Assembly: GCA_028698695.1 (NCBI GenBank)
Contig: JAQVWB010000074.1
Location: 1 to 8,829, forward strand
Direction: 5' to 3'
Origin: Syntrophomonadaceae bacterium
GTDB lineage: Bacteria > Bacillota > Syntrophomonadia > Syntrophomonadales > Syntrophomonadaceae
DNA length: 8,829 nt
The translations under genes and the position numbers were made by a program. The notes beneath the pieces are model-generated. The model made no database searches and was not told where the DNA came from. It saw nothing but the letters and a program-made list of their open reading frames with translations. Below, piece by piece: positions 1-5,925 of this stretch. Position 1 is the stretch's first letter. Each line of letters opens with the position of its first letter.

Positions 1-747
1 CCCCAGACTGAAATATTTATCATCTTGGCAGCGATAAAGATTATAGCAGGCAAATCCTCCGGTAAGTACTTCTCTTCCACGGTTACCGGGTCTTTGTGCT
101 CCGAATAAATCCCCCAGTGCATAACCCATAAGACTAATGGACCCATCCAGCATGGCGATATCACAAAACTGACCCCGCCCGGTTTTTCCACGGTCAATCA
201 GGGCCAATAATATGGCAATTACCGCATACATGCCGCCACCTGCCATACCGGCAATCTGAACCCCGGGAATACACGGTCTGCCGTCACTCCCCCCGGTCAT
301 ATCGATAACGCCCGCCATACTTAAAAAATTAATATCATGTCCGGCCAATTCGCTCATCGGTCCGGTCATGCCATAGCCACTTAATGAACAGCATATTATA
401 CGGGGATTAATTTCACTCAGTTTATCATATCCAAATCCCAGCCTCTGCATAACCCCGGGGCGAAACTGGTCAATAACTATGTCACTAATAGCAACCAAAC
501 GGTTAAACACCTCAGCCCCGGCCTCGCTTTTCAAATCCAGAGCAATACTATTTTTATTACGGTTTACGGTATAAAAAATGGCACTTTGTCCCCCCACCAT
601 AGGAGGTGACCATCTTCCCGTATCACCATTCAAATCCTCAACTTTTATAACTTCGGCCCCAAAATCAGCTAAAATCTGTGAACAAAAAGGTCCCGCCAGC
701 ATTCTCGATAAATCCAGTACCCGAACTCCTGATAATATTTGACTCAT
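1..747 (-). CDS. CaiB/BaiF (family III) CoA-transferase, C-terminus cut by window edge
   Basis: The first 249 codons are visible, starting with MSQILSGVRVLDLSRMLAGP, and the frame is still open at base 1. The family is normally about 400 residues, so roughly the last third is missing. Family III CoA-transferases move CoA between a CoA-thioester and a free acid through an aspartyl-CoA intermediate in the cytoplasm. Visible family marks are the N-terminal nucleotide/CoA-binding stretch around residues 18-37 (AGPFCSQILADFGAEVIKVE), the NRNKNSIALDLK segment near 62-73, and the GHD motif with the likely catalytic Asp138, followed by a Gly/Ala-rich loop. The ATG at 745-747 has a strong ribosome site, GGGAGGAG, about 6 nt upstream. 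It lies 41 nt downstream of the S41 protease gene on the same strand and is probably co-transcribed with it. The substrate cannot be read from the sequence. A role in activating a carboxylic acid for degradation is an inference from the neighbouring SDR gene and the general context. Confidence 0.93.
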   Translation of the reverse strand, partial: MSQILSGVRVLDLSRMLAGPFCSQILADFGAEVIKVEDLNGDTGRWSPPMVGGQSAIFYTVNRNKNSIALDLKSEAGAEVFNRLVAISDIVIDQFRPGVMQRLGFGYDKLSEINPRIICCSLSGYGMTGPMSELAGHDINFLSMAGVIDMTGGSDGRPCIPGVQIAGMAGGGMYAVIAILLALIDRGKTGRGQFCDIAMLDGSISLMGYALGDLFGAQRPGNRGREVLTGGFACYNLYRCQDDKYFSLG

Positions 748-758
748 TACTATCTCCT

Positions 759-787
759 CCCATTACCAATCTATTCCCATTACCAAT
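759..787. repeat. 12-bp direct repeat in the protease/CoA-transferase gap
   Basis: CCCATTACCAAT occurs at 759-770 and again at 776-787, separated by CTATT. Both copies lie in the 41-nt gap, immediately upstream of the CoA-transferase ribosome site on the minus strand. It may be a small local duplication of the leader. No function is evident. Confidence 0.6.
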
Positions 788-788
788 A

Positions 789-2288
789 CTATTTAATCTG
801 TAACCATTCAACTGCCCGCGCGTAAACCGGATCAAGTTCAACCTGCAAGTTGCTTAAGGTACGATTTAGTTCCTTTTGCGTAGAAAAATCAAGTACTCCA
901 TAAGGGTACAACCCTTTATCAGCCTGAAATTTTTTAATTGCTTCAAAAGTAAGCACATCCAGAAGTGTATCCGGCTCGTCAAGCTCATACCCGGCCAGCA
1001 GTAAAATGTTCTCTGCCGTTTCGACCTCATTGTTTATGCTATTCAAGACCGGTTTTTCAATTTGTGCCAAAGGCGGTATTCCCTGCAACCAAACCCCGGG
1101 AATTTCCTTTGCCAACACCTCAGTGTCCGGCTTTAATCCCTGACCATCAATGTTACGTCCTTTAGGGGTATAGTAAATACCGGTAGTCATCTTGACCCAG
1201 CCAAGCAAATCCTCATCACTTAAGACTTCCCATTCATGTTGCGGCAATTTACGGGGATCCACTGAATTAATTGCATAGCGTTCACGGTATTTGTAAAATG
1301 CCTGCGGGGAGAGTAAAGCCATAAAATCCTGTACGCGGGCTTTACCAAAAGTCTGGCTGCCAATTAAAACTCCGGCACCGCTATCCTGAACAGCACCGGC
1401 CAAAATTTCTGCTGCACTGGCAGTTCCCTCATCTACCAATACCACCAGATTATATGGAGAAGTATCCAGATAGGAACCATAATATATATCCGCTAAATCT
1501 TCTGCACCAAAATCCAGACGCGTAATTAACCCCCGGGGAACAAAATATCTGGCGGCTGCTACCGCTTGCTGGACCGAACCTCCGCTATTTTCCCGCAAAT
1601 CCAGAATAATATAGTTGATATTTTTCTCTGCAGCCTTGTTCAGTTCTTTCTCCAGAAATTCCTGAGTATTGGCATTAAATGATTCTATATAAATATAAGC
1701 AATCTCTTCACGAATATCACTGTATACCGGGTTCATTATTATTTCGCTGCGTTCAATTTTATATATAAGGCGCTGATCACCACGCAATAATTCTACTATC
1801 ACCTCAGTACCTGTTTCACCTCTAACCAGCTCAGCTACTTTTTCGATTGTGGCATAGGTAACATCAACATCATCAACCTTCATAATTCTGTCACCGGGTA
1901 AAATCCCACCAAGGGCGGCCGGTGATTGTTCCATTACCTGTTTGACAATTACTTTTTTATCCCTTTCAAGTAATATGACTCCTATCCCCTGATAATCTCC
2001 ACTAACATAATCCATGAATTCGGCTGCCTCATCATGGGTATAAAACCTGGTATAAGGATCCAAACCGGAAAATATGGTCTGCACAGTTTTGGTATCCAAC
2101 TTCTCAATCTCAATATCCTGGTAATAATTATCATCAATGAACTGCAAAATCGCCTTTAAATACTCCCGGTCATCCGTAACTTGTCCGGCAGATAGCGGAG
2201 TGCTGCCCAACAGTAAAAACATCACCATCAACCCGGCGATTAACCTGCCCTTCACTGAACCATCCCCATTCCTCAAAATCCAATACAT
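789..2288 (-). CDS. S41-family C-terminal processing protease (CtpA-like) with PDZ and peptidoglycan-binding domains
   Basis: This is a serine protease expected to act outside the membrane, where CtpA-type enzymes trim C-termini of envelope or secreted proteins. The order is: basic N-terminus with hydrophobic segment (about 16-34, ending LSA, signal peptide or anchor), PDZ domain about 95-180 (YQGIGV and the GILPGDRI loop), S41 core about 195-390, and a C-terminal PG_binding_1-like repeat about 425-480 (TFEAIKKFQADKGL). The catalytic dyad is visible as Ser291 in GTASAAEI and Lys316 in TFGKARVQ; GKA replaces the usual GKG. At about 499 residues the gene is full length. The start is uncertain: the ATG at 2288 has no spaced ribosome site. 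An in-frame GTG at 2253-2255 (protein starting VKGRLIAGL) would give a more typical short signal peptide, and a TTG at 2274-2276 follows GAAGGA. It lies downstream of the SDR gene and upstream of the CaiB-type gene, probably in one operon. Confidence 0.93.
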   Translation of the reverse strand: MYWILRNGDGSVKGRLIAGLMVMFLLLGSTPLSAGQVTDDREYLKAILQFIDDNYYQDIEIEKLDTKTVQTIFSGLDPYTRFYTHDEAAEFMDYVSGDYQGIGVILLERDKKVIVKQVMEQSPAALGGILPGDRIMKVDDVDVTYATIEKVAELVRGETGTEVIVELLRGDQRLIYKIERSEIIMNPVYSDIREEIAYIYIESFNANTQEFLEKELNKAAEKNINYIILDLRENSGGSVQQAVAAARYFVPRGLITRLDFGAEDLADIYYGSYLDTSPYNLVVLVDEGTASAAEILAGAVQDSGAGVLIGSQTFGKARVQDFMALLSPQAFYKYRERYAINSVDPRKLPQHEWEVLSDEDLLGWVKMTTGIYYTPKGRNIDGQGLKPDTEVLAKEIPGVWLQGIPPLAQIEKPVLNSINNEVETAENILLLAGYELDEPDTLLDVLTFEAIKKFQADKGLYPYGVLDFSTQKELNRTLSNLQVELDPVYARAVEWLQIK

Positions 2289-2328
2289 CCTTCAATAGCA
2301 CTATTCTTAAGCCATCCAGAAATTATGC

Positions 2329-3075
2329 TTAAAGCCAACCACCGTCTACAGTAATTACCTGGCCGTTAATATAATCCGCCTGCGGTGAAAGTAAAAAAGA
2401 ACATACTCCGGTAATATCCTGTCCCAGTCCCAGTCTGCCCAGGGCAATATTATCCTGTAATGCCCGGAGTTCATCGGCATCCAATTCACGGTTTAACATA
2501 TCGGTCTGAATGGCCCCTGGTGCAATGGCATTAACGGTAATTCCTGACGGCCCCAGCTCTTTGGCCAGAGATTTGGTCAAAGCAATAAGCCCGCCTTTGG
2601 AAGCTGAATATACACTTTCGCAGGAAGCACCTGAAATACCCCATATGGATGCAATATTAACAATACGCCCGTAACCTTGCCGCAGCATATGGGGAAAAGC
2701 CCTCTGGCAGCAAAAAAAAGGTCCCTTTAAATTAGTGTCAATAACCTGCTGCCACTCCTCTTCAGTAACATCCTGAAATAATCCCCGCAAAGAAACTCCG
2801 GCATTATTGACCAGTAAACTGACCGGGCCCAAAGTATTTTCGATTTGAGTGAACATGTCATCTACCTGCTGACGACTGGATATATCACCCTGAACAGCAA
2901 GAGCCCTGCCAATTTCATTAATCTCTGCCACCAATTGCTGAGCCTCGCGGACAGAATGTCTGTAATTAACTGCCACGCCAACACCATGACCAGCCAAATC
3001 TCTGGCAATATTAGCTCCGATTCCGCGACTGGCACCCGTTACCAGACAAACCTTCCCGGCTAATGCATTTCCCAT
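2329..3075 (-). CDS. Short-chain dehydrogenase/reductase, FabG-like
   Basis: This is a classical SDR oxidoreductase of about 248 residues, probably an NAD(P)H-dependent 3-oxoacyl or related ketone reductase in the cytoplasm. Numbering from an upstream in-frame ATG at 3111, the marks are: TGASRGIG at 25-32 (dinucleotide-binding loop), NNAG at 102-105, catalytic Ser155, and YSASK at 168-172 carrying Tyr168 and Lys172. PG follows at 198-199, and the C-terminus is the family-typical GQVITVDGGW. Arg51 after the second strand hints at NADPH preference (inference). Three starts are possible. A good GGGAGGA ribosome site lies at 3088-3094, 12 nt before the ATG at 3075 and 6 nt before a TTG at 3081. 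The ATG at 3111 would start nearly at the predicted transcription start, so the shorter forms are favoured. FabG in fatty acid synthesis and a beta-oxidation or PHB-type reductase cannot be told apart here, but the absence of other fab genes nearby argues weakly against the former. Confidence 0.92.
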   Translation of the reverse strand: MGNALAGKVCLVTGASRGIGANIARDLAGHGVGVAVNYRHSVREAQQLVAEINEIGRALAVQGDISSRQQVDDMFTQIENTLGPVSLLVNNAGVSLRGLFQDVTEEEWQQVIDTNLKGPFFCCQRAFPHMLRQGYGRIVNIASIWGISGASCESVYSASKGGLIALTKSLAKELGPSGITVNAIAPGAIQTDMLNRELDADELRALQDNIALGRLGLGQDITGVCSFLLSPQADYINGQVITVDGGWL

Positions 3076-3115
3076 AAACAACCTGATTCCTCCCGGCAAA
3101 CTACTAATCATTTCA

Positions 3116-3121
3116 ATTATA
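3116..3121 (-). promoter_or_regulatory. Candidate -10 box (TATAAT) for the SDR-protease-CoA-transferase operon
   Basis: The minus strand reads TATAAT exactly at 3121-3116, just upstream of the SDR gene. No convincing -35 hexamer is seen at 16-18 nt. If this box is used, transcription begins near 3105-3110, which supports translation starting at 3081 or 3075 rather than at 3111. Confidence 0.4.
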
Positions 3122-3207
3122 TCCTGTTAATCAGAAAAATACCGAAAACCAAGCATATTTATTTAAAAACAGGCTCGGCAGATGATGGCTTTGGTTAAAT
3201 CAAATGC

Positions 3208-3238
3208 AAAAAGATTGGGGGGCGTATCTACTCCCAAC
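3208..3238 (-). terminator. Probable rho-independent terminator after the toxin-antitoxin module
   Basis: On the minus strand TTGGGAG pairs with CCCCCCAA across a short loop (five G-C/A-T pairs, one mismatch, one more pair). The stem is followed directly by TCTTTTTG. It lies about 140 nt past the toxin stop and before the SDR promoter, where the module's transcript would be expected to end. The stem is short, so confidence is moderate. Confidence 0.45.
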
Positions 3239-3279
3239 TTGAAATCTATTTCGATGATCGATCGGATAGGATTAAAATG

Positions 3280-3378
3280 TTATTCAAATTCCACTTCATG
3301 TAAAGGAGTAGCCATCAACTTATAACCTTCATATTTATAGAGGTTATACGTTGCATTTCGAACCGTCTCCCTGACACC
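3280..3378 (-). pseudogene. Open in-frame extension beyond the PIN toxin stop, possible gene relic
   Basis: Past the TAG stop of the toxin (3379-3381) the same frame stays open for 32 more codons, to a TAA at 3280-3282. It encodes a peptide containing VRETVRNATYNLYKYEGYKL and ending HEVEFE. It has no start codon or ribosome site of its own and I do not recognise the family. It could be the broken 3' end of another gene brought next to the toxin, a former C-terminal extension, or chance. Confidence 0.2.
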
Positions 3379-3792
3379 CTACAACTGAAGTTCTTTATTT
3401 TGATTCTCAATAATCTCTAAAAACTCTGCCGCAGTCACTACAATTGGCTCTTTAGGATAATGTTTGGCATTCCCAGTCACAAGATGACCATTTACGTGAA
3501 CTGCCACTTCATAAAAGATCTTGTCATCTTCATCTATAAAATCAATATTCAATGGTTTTGGCACAACTGATAACCCAGCCTCTAAAATAAATTCAATCAC
3601 TTGATCAATTGCCTTTTGATTGAACTTAAACTTAGGTCTCTCAAGAACCTCTTTGTACTCGGCAATTATATTACTGTCAAAGCACATAGTGACGTTCCCA
3701 TTTAAAACATGATCAAAAACCTTAGCAGGTGCGCCTTTTGGAGATAGGAATGCAGATATTAGAATGTTAGTATCGAGTACTGTTCTTATCAT
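3379..3792 (-). CDS. PIN-domain toxin of a type II toxin-antitoxin module
   Basis: This is a 137-residue PIN-domain protein of the 'putative toxin component, PIN family' group. It is expected to be a Mg-dependent ribonuclease held inactive by the antitoxin encoded just upstream. The opening MIRTVLDTNILISAF carries the first acidic residue, Asp7. Glu45 lies in IIAEYKEVL, and an acidic cluster at 87-90 (DEDD) precedes the LVTGNAKHYP motif, which is typical of the group and has Asn where many PIN proteins have Asp. The length is normal and nothing looks broken. The start ATG overlaps the antitoxin stop by 4 bp (ATGA), indicating translational coupling. The RNA target is unknown. Confidence 0.9.
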   Translation of the reverse strand: MIRTVLDTNILISAFLSPKGAPAKVFDHVLNGNVTMCFDSNIIAEYKEVLERPKFKFNQKAIDQVIEFILEAGLSVVPKPLNIDFIDEDDKIFYEVAVHVNGHLVTGNAKHYPKEPIVVTAAEFLEIIENQNKELQL

Positions 3793-4076
3793 TTCCCGCG
3801 CTCCTTGCGAGCTTCAGCAATTTCAGCCTCAATCTCTTCTGCTGTCATTTTTGCATTTCCATTCATCATGGATGCCAATCTCATTTTATTAGTCGCTCGC
3901 ATTGCCATAGACTGTCTGACACTGGCAAGGACATCCTCCATGTTTTCGTCATCAATCTCAATCATAAGGGCACTTGGCTTGCCATTGTTGGTGATGATCA
4001 GTTCGTGTACTTCTGAAAGCTTTTCCCAGATTTGTCTTGGTTTGGTTCTCAAATCTCTAACGGTATAGAAATTCAT
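3789..4076 (-). CDS. Phd/YefM-family antitoxin
   Basis: This is a 95-residue antitoxin partner of the PIN toxin. The N-terminal half (MNFYTVRDLRTKPRQIWEKL, then ITNNGKPSALMIEI) has the Phd/YefM DNA-binding fold signature. The C-terminal half is a charged helical tail (EEIEAEIAEARKER) of the kind that wraps the toxin. The first gene of a Phd-type pair usually represses its own promoter together with the toxin. The start is supported by GAGGTG about 6 nt upstream of the ATG at 4074-4076. It overlaps the toxin gene by 4 bp. The module is self-contained, with its own promoter and likely terminator, as expected of a mobile or accessory unit. Confidence 0.9.
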   Translation of the reverse strand: MNFYTVRDLRTKPRQIWEKLSEVHELIITNNGKPSALMIEIDDENMEDVLASVRQSMAMRATNKMRLASMMNGNAKMTAEEIEAEIAEARKERGK

Positions 4077-4109
4077 AACTACACCTCATTTCATTAATTG
4101 GTTACTTTT

Positions 4110-4138
4110 ACTATACCATTTCGTTGCTCAATTGTCTA
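4110..4138 (-). promoter_or_regulatory. Promoter of the toxin-antitoxin module
   Basis: The minus strand has TAGACA (4138-4133), a 17-nt spacer and TATAGT (4115-4110). Each hexamer is one base from the sigma-A consensus at optimal spacing. It lies about 35-60 nt upstream of the antitoxin ATG, leaving room for an autoregulatory operator. No clear palindromic operator was identified. Confidence 0.65.
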
Positions 4139-4162
4139 CTTTTTAAGATGTCAAGGGGACGG

Positions 4163-4202
4163 AAAAACAATAATCCCGGTCAATTTTGATTGACCGGGAT
4201 TA
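4163..4202 (-). terminator. Perfect 14-bp hairpin with T-rich tail, terminator of the cupin-CGGC-ferredoxin transcript
   Basis: TAATCCCGGTCAAT at 4171-4184 is perfectly complementary to ATTGACCGGGATTA at 4189-4202, with a TTTG loop. On the minus strand the stem is followed by TTGTTTTTCC, a normal intrinsic-terminator tail; on the plus strand no T run follows. It is placed to stop transcription arriving from the ferredoxin gene before the antitoxin promoter. The flanking plus-strand TCAAGGGGACGG resembles a sequence I recall near REP-type elements in related Firmicutes, so it may also be the edge of a small repeat. Confidence 0.65.
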
Positions 4203-4264
4203 AATCTGTAGATTTAGGTGGCGGAGAAGGGTCACCGTGTCTTCCTGTGAGTAACCATTCATCT

Positions 4265-4437
4265 TTTAACTAAACTCGCCTCAAAACCTAATTTATTTGA
4301 ATTTACCAAACCGAACCTAACTGAACTAACTTAACCAACCTGACTGTACTTAACTAATCCGAACCAAGTCTAACCTGATATGACTTACCGAACTAACCTT
4401 TGAACTTCTTACCTAAAGTGAACTAGAACCAGGTAAT
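4265..4437. repeat. Degenerate pentamer-like tract (AAC-centred), strongly strand-asymmetric
   Basis: For about 170 bp the plus strand is a run of loosely repeated AACTA, AACCT, AACTG and AACCA units, mostly 4-5 nt apart; the minus strand reads as GGTTNGTT-like units. By hand count there are roughly 18 G and 46 C in 4261-4440 on the plus strand, unlike the flanking DNA. No protein-coding frame of useful length is seen. It lies in the 300-bp gap between the ferredoxin stop and the hairpin at 4171-4202, so it would be in the 3' untranslated part of that transcript as a G/U-rich, C-poor RNA. The units are too degenerate for a recent tandem repeat and too short for a CRISPR array. Confidence 0.6.
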
Positions 4438-4516
4438 CTGACCCTCCTCCACCTAAGTTGATTATAAACCTGAAAGAGATTAATTGCAACCCTTTTTGTA
4501 TTGGTAATACCTGCCA

Positions 4517-4897
4517 TCAACCATGAATTAACCGGGGTAAACAGCGCGTACAAAACCACATTGACCTGCCTTTATTCTTTATCGCCAGTAAATAGGCATC
4601 ATCTTCACTGATGTTGCAGGAAACGCAATGCTGGGGAATATAATAGCTGCTTTTTTCGGCCTGATGTTTTTCCACCGCTTCCTCAGAAAATGCTTCCGCC
4701 AGTCTGGATTCCAGGGTCAGAGCCCCGGTTGGGCATACTGCCAGACATACACCTGCACCATCACACAATTCTTCCTGAATTACTTTAGCCTTTCCATTCT
4801 CCAGAATCAGTGCTCCTTCGGCACAAGGGCTGACGCAAGCCCCGCAACCGTCACATAATTCTTCATCTATATGCACAATAGTTCTCATAACCATCAT
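4517..4897 (-). CDS. Small ferredoxin-like 4Fe-4S protein with degenerate second cluster and C-terminal CxxC pairs
   Basis: This is an electron-transfer or metal-binding protein of about 126 residues, probably cytoplasmic. Numbering from the in-frame GTG at 4906, the first cluster motif is intact: Cys18, 21, 24 and 28 (CDGCGACVSPC). The second, CDGAGVCLAVCP, has Cys48, 54 and 58 but Ala51 in place of the second cysteine, so that site would hold a 3Fe-4S or unusual cluster, or none. A C-terminal extension carries HCVSC (Cys94, 97) and CTRC (Cys119, 122), a zinc-ribbon-like or extra cluster arrangement absent from ordinary 2[4Fe-4S] ferredoxins. The start is set at the ATG at 4895-4897 because GGGGGTG lies 6 nt upstream; the GTG at 4906 is inside that site. 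It is the last gene of the cupin-CGGC-ferredoxin set, 24 nt after the CGGC gene. Confidence 0.88.
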   Translation of the reverse strand: MMVMRTIVHIDEELCDGCGACVSPCAEGALILENGKAKVIQEELCDGAGVCLAVCPTGALTLESRLAEAFSEEAVEKHQAEKSSYYIPQHCVSCNISEDDAYLLAIKNKGRSMWFCTRCLPRLIHG

Positions 4898-4921
4898 AAT
4901 TAACACCCCCGATACCGTAGA

Positions 4922-5431
4922 TTAATGATGTGTTCCCTCTACTACTCTAATACCTTTGGACTCAATTACTGCTTTGATTTCAGCATGATGTGGACAGGGA
5001 GGATAATCCCCTTCCAGCATCATACAGGAGGAAAGATGAATAACATCAACCCGGTGTTTCTTTAAACTGTCTGCCAGGCGTGAAACCCTGCGTCCCGGGC
5101 ATCCTCCACAGGTAAAGAAACCAATAATTTCAGTGTTTTCACCATATGGTTTGAAATGTTTATGCCTTTTATTAAAAGCCTTAAAACAGGCAACCCCCGG
5201 ACATACTTCCGATACAGTTTCACATCTGACTACGGCAATGCGTGTTACGGAATCATTATCCTTATCTTCGGCAAAAGCAATATGCTTATCGCGACCTCTG
5301 TGGACATCTTCAACAGTTACTTCCTCACGTCCCGCTTTGCGGACATCTTTTTCGACCGCACGTTTTGCCATGCTGCGAACAAAGCCCGGAACTTTTTCCA
5401 ACTCCTGCAGGGCATCTTCACTCCAACGCAT
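4922..5431 (-). CDS. PCP_red domain fused to a CGGC domain
   Basis: This is a 169-residue two-domain protein of unknown function. Residues 1-45 (MRWSEDALQELEKVPGFVRS, with the VTVEDV end) match my recollection of the PCP_red module found at the end of light-independent protochlorophyllide reductase subunits and on some Fe-S proteins. Residues about 63-165 match the CGGC domain, thought to bind metal: RIAVVRCETVSEVCPGVAC gives Cys70, 77 and 82, CGGC is at 108-111, Cys136 lies in LSSCMML and Cys146 in PPCPHH. The cysteine-rich layout suggests metal or cluster binding or redox sensing (inference). The ATG at 5429-5431 has CAGGAGTG 7 nt upstream. It is sandwiched between the cupin (33-nt gap) and the ferredoxin (24-nt gap), so a shared pathway is likely. 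Nothing else here suggests photosynthesis, so a chlorophyll-related role is unlikely. Confidence 0.85.
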   Translation of the reverse strand: MRWSEDALQELEKVPGFVRSMAKRAVEKDVRKAGREEVTVEDVHRGRDKHIAFAEDKDNDSVTRIAVVRCETVSEVCPGVACFKAFNKRHKHFKPYGENTEIIGFFTCGGCPGRRVSRLADSLKKHRVDVIHLSSCMMLEGDYPPCPHHAEIKAVIESKGIRVVEGTHH

Positions 5432-5464
5432 GATGTTTCACTCCTGTCTCTGTATAGAAAAACC

Positions 5465-5788
5465 TTATTGCGGATTTTTAATCATAACCAGCATCATTTT
5501 AAAAGCACTGTTTGCTTTAAGAGCATGGGGTTGATGCGCAGGCATGATAATCATTTCATCCTGTTTTACCGTATGTTCCCTGCCGCTTATTGTAATAAGA
5601 GCCTCGCCTTCCAGAACTAATACCATAGCATCAAATGGAGCCGTATGCTGACTCAGACCTTCCCCTTCATCAAATGCAAACAACGTAACGGTTCCGCCTG
5701 TCTGCGAAATCATGGTCCTGCTAACTACATTCCCTTTCTGGTAATCCACCAAATCAATTAATTTTACTACCGGTGTCATATCAATCAT
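5465..5788 (-). CDS. Small single-domain cupin
   Basis: This is a single cupin barrel of about 107 residues. Numbering from an upstream in-frame TTG at 5797, the first cupin motif is GEGLSQHTAPFDAMVLVLEG with His51, and the second is MIIMPAHQPHALKA with His91. Only one His of the usual HxH pair is present in motif 1, as in a common subgroup of small clostridial cupins with the HTAPFDA signature. Metal binding is therefore uncertain, and substrate and reaction are unknown. The start is set at the ATG at 5786-5788, 9 nt after AAGGAG; the TTG at 5797 would directly abut that site. It is the first gene of the tight cupin-CGGC-ferredoxin set. In some anaerobes, as I recall, such cupins sit beside Rrf2 regulators and redox-stress genes, which agrees with the upstream neighbour here. 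Confidence 0.88.
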   Translation of the reverse strand: MIDMTPVVKLIDLVDYQKGNVVSRTMISQTGGTVTLFAFDEGEGLSQHTAPFDAMVLVLEGEALITISGREHTVKQDEMIIMPAHQPHALKANSAFKMMLVMIKNPQ

Positions 5789-5850
5789 CAAACTCAACTC
5801 CTTATTAGTATTTTTAATGCAGTTATCAATGTATTTTGCCCATTAAGCCA

Positions 5851-5911
5851 TAATTACTGCCAGATCCTGTTGTGCAGTTGTAATCGGTAGAATCAATCAG
5901 GAATTACAACT
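5851..5911 (-). promoter_or_regulatory. Inverted repeats between the Rrf2 and cupin genes
   Basis: On the minus strand AGTTGTAAT (5911-5903) and ATTACAACT (5884-5876) form a perfect 9-bp stem with an 18-nt loop, starting 15 nt after the Rrf2 stop. The second arm continues as ATTACAACTGC, and a later GCAGTAATTA (5860-5851) could pair with it instead across a 3-nt bulge. There is no T run, so it is not an ordinary terminator. It may be an operator, a processing hairpin or a weak attenuator. No clear promoter was seen for the cupin gene in the rest of this 137-bp gap. Confidence 0.35.
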
Positions 5912-5925
5912 TTACATTCTTAAAC

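Noticed and set aside
965..1165. Plus-strand open frame of 66 codons inside the S41 protease gene
   Set aside because: It is antisense to a conserved protease, with no domain features.
4265..4437. CRISPR-like array
   Set aside because: The units are only about 5 nt and degenerate, there are no 25-40 nt identical repeats or spacers, and no cas genes are nearby.
4904..4906. GTG start for the ferredoxin
   Set aside because: It lies inside the GGGGGTG ribosome site; the ATG at 4895-4897 has correct 6-nt spacing.
5133..5620. Several plus-strand open frames overlapping the CGGC and cupin genes
   Set aside because: They are antisense to clearly recognised domains, are rich in Ser, Phe and Leu as expected of shadow frames, and have no ribosome sites or family motifs.
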